From Cryoendolithus antarcticus (taxonomy: Eukaryota; Ascomycota; Dothideomycetes; Cladosporiales; Cladosporiaceae), in NCBI GenBank assembly GCA_002077065.1, contig NAJO01000004.1, positions 1,116,001 to 1,180,000 on the forward strand: a stretch of 64,000 bases of DNA. Reading direction: 5' to 3'. The translations under genes were made by a program, and so were the position numbers. Below the pieces are notes generated by a model, which made no database searches, was not told where the DNA came from, and saw nothing but the letters and a program-made list of their open reading frames with translations. Position 1 is the stretch's first letter, and each line of letters starts with the position of its first letter. Positions 63,973-64,000 of the stretch are shown one piece after another.

Positions 63973-64000
63973 CTGCGAATGATTTAATATTTGCCACTCG

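Noticed and set aside
1..64000. tRNA genes, rRNA, CRISPR arrays, transposon or viral remnants
   Set aside because: I looked for T-loop/B-box-like sequences, long direct or inverted repeats and transposase or reverse-transcriptase motifs by eye and found none. A tRNAscan or repeat search would be decisive.

Overview
The window looks like nuclear chromosomal DNA of a filamentous ascomycete (Pezizomycotina). Genes are dense, sit on both strands and carry short introns of about 48-65 bp with GTAAGT/GTGAGT-type donors, CTGAC/CTAAC-like branch sites and YAG acceptors. The protein set is fungal: a Zn2Cys6 regulator, STE11, RFC5, RRP12, EAF3, a DOCK-family GEF, a TMEM115-like protein and a GPR1/FUN34/YaaH transporter. 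Dothideomycetes is my guess from the overall feel of the proteins and is not proven. I found 28 protein genes. The first (agmatinase) and last (EAF3) are cut by the window ends. I saw no tRNA or rRNA genes, transposons or CRISPR arrays. All exon coordinates were worked out by hand from splice signals and reading frame.

Layout. 0-6.7 kb: agmatinase 3' end, a Baeyer-Villiger-type flavin monooxygenase, a LisH/WD40 protein and a TMEM115-like membrane protein. 7.0-17.9 kb: an accessory-looking metabolic block holding an SDR oxidoreductase, a Zn2Cys6 transcription factor, a metal-dependent amidohydrolase, a cytochrome b5-like protein, an acetate-type (GPR1/FUN34/YaaH) transporter, and an unusual fusion of a fumarylacetoacetate-hydrolase domain to an alpha/beta hydrolase. 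18.7-24.6 kb: an intronless DOCK GEF. 25-37 kb: a metallophosphoesterase, an acyltransferase-3 membrane protein, a SWIM+RING protein, a histidine phosphatase ending in a PCNA-binding-like motif, an Hsp70-like ATPase, an unrecognised protein and a RING-CH membrane ligase. 37-55.6 kb: RRP12, a large disordered conserved fungal protein, a Cys-rich single-pass membrane protein, STE11, RFC5, a small hydrophilic protein and an HSL-type lipase. 58-64 kb: an HMG-box factor, a Cys-rich hypothetical protein and EAF3.

The best candidate for an undescribed system is the 7-18 kb block. A CGGAGAT-type motif recurs upstream of the block's own Zn2Cys6 gene and in both of its divergent promoters. A 17-bp word is shared between the two divergent promoters. 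A 15-bp word is shared, on opposite strands, between the regulator's upstream region and a 12-bp-period triple repeat in the transporter/fusion-enzyme promoter. This is what a small, self-regulated catabolic cluster would look like: import, amide or lactam hydrolysis, redox steps and C-C bond hydrolysis. The substrate is unknown. A second notable signal is the canonical PIP-box-like tail on the histidine phosphatase.
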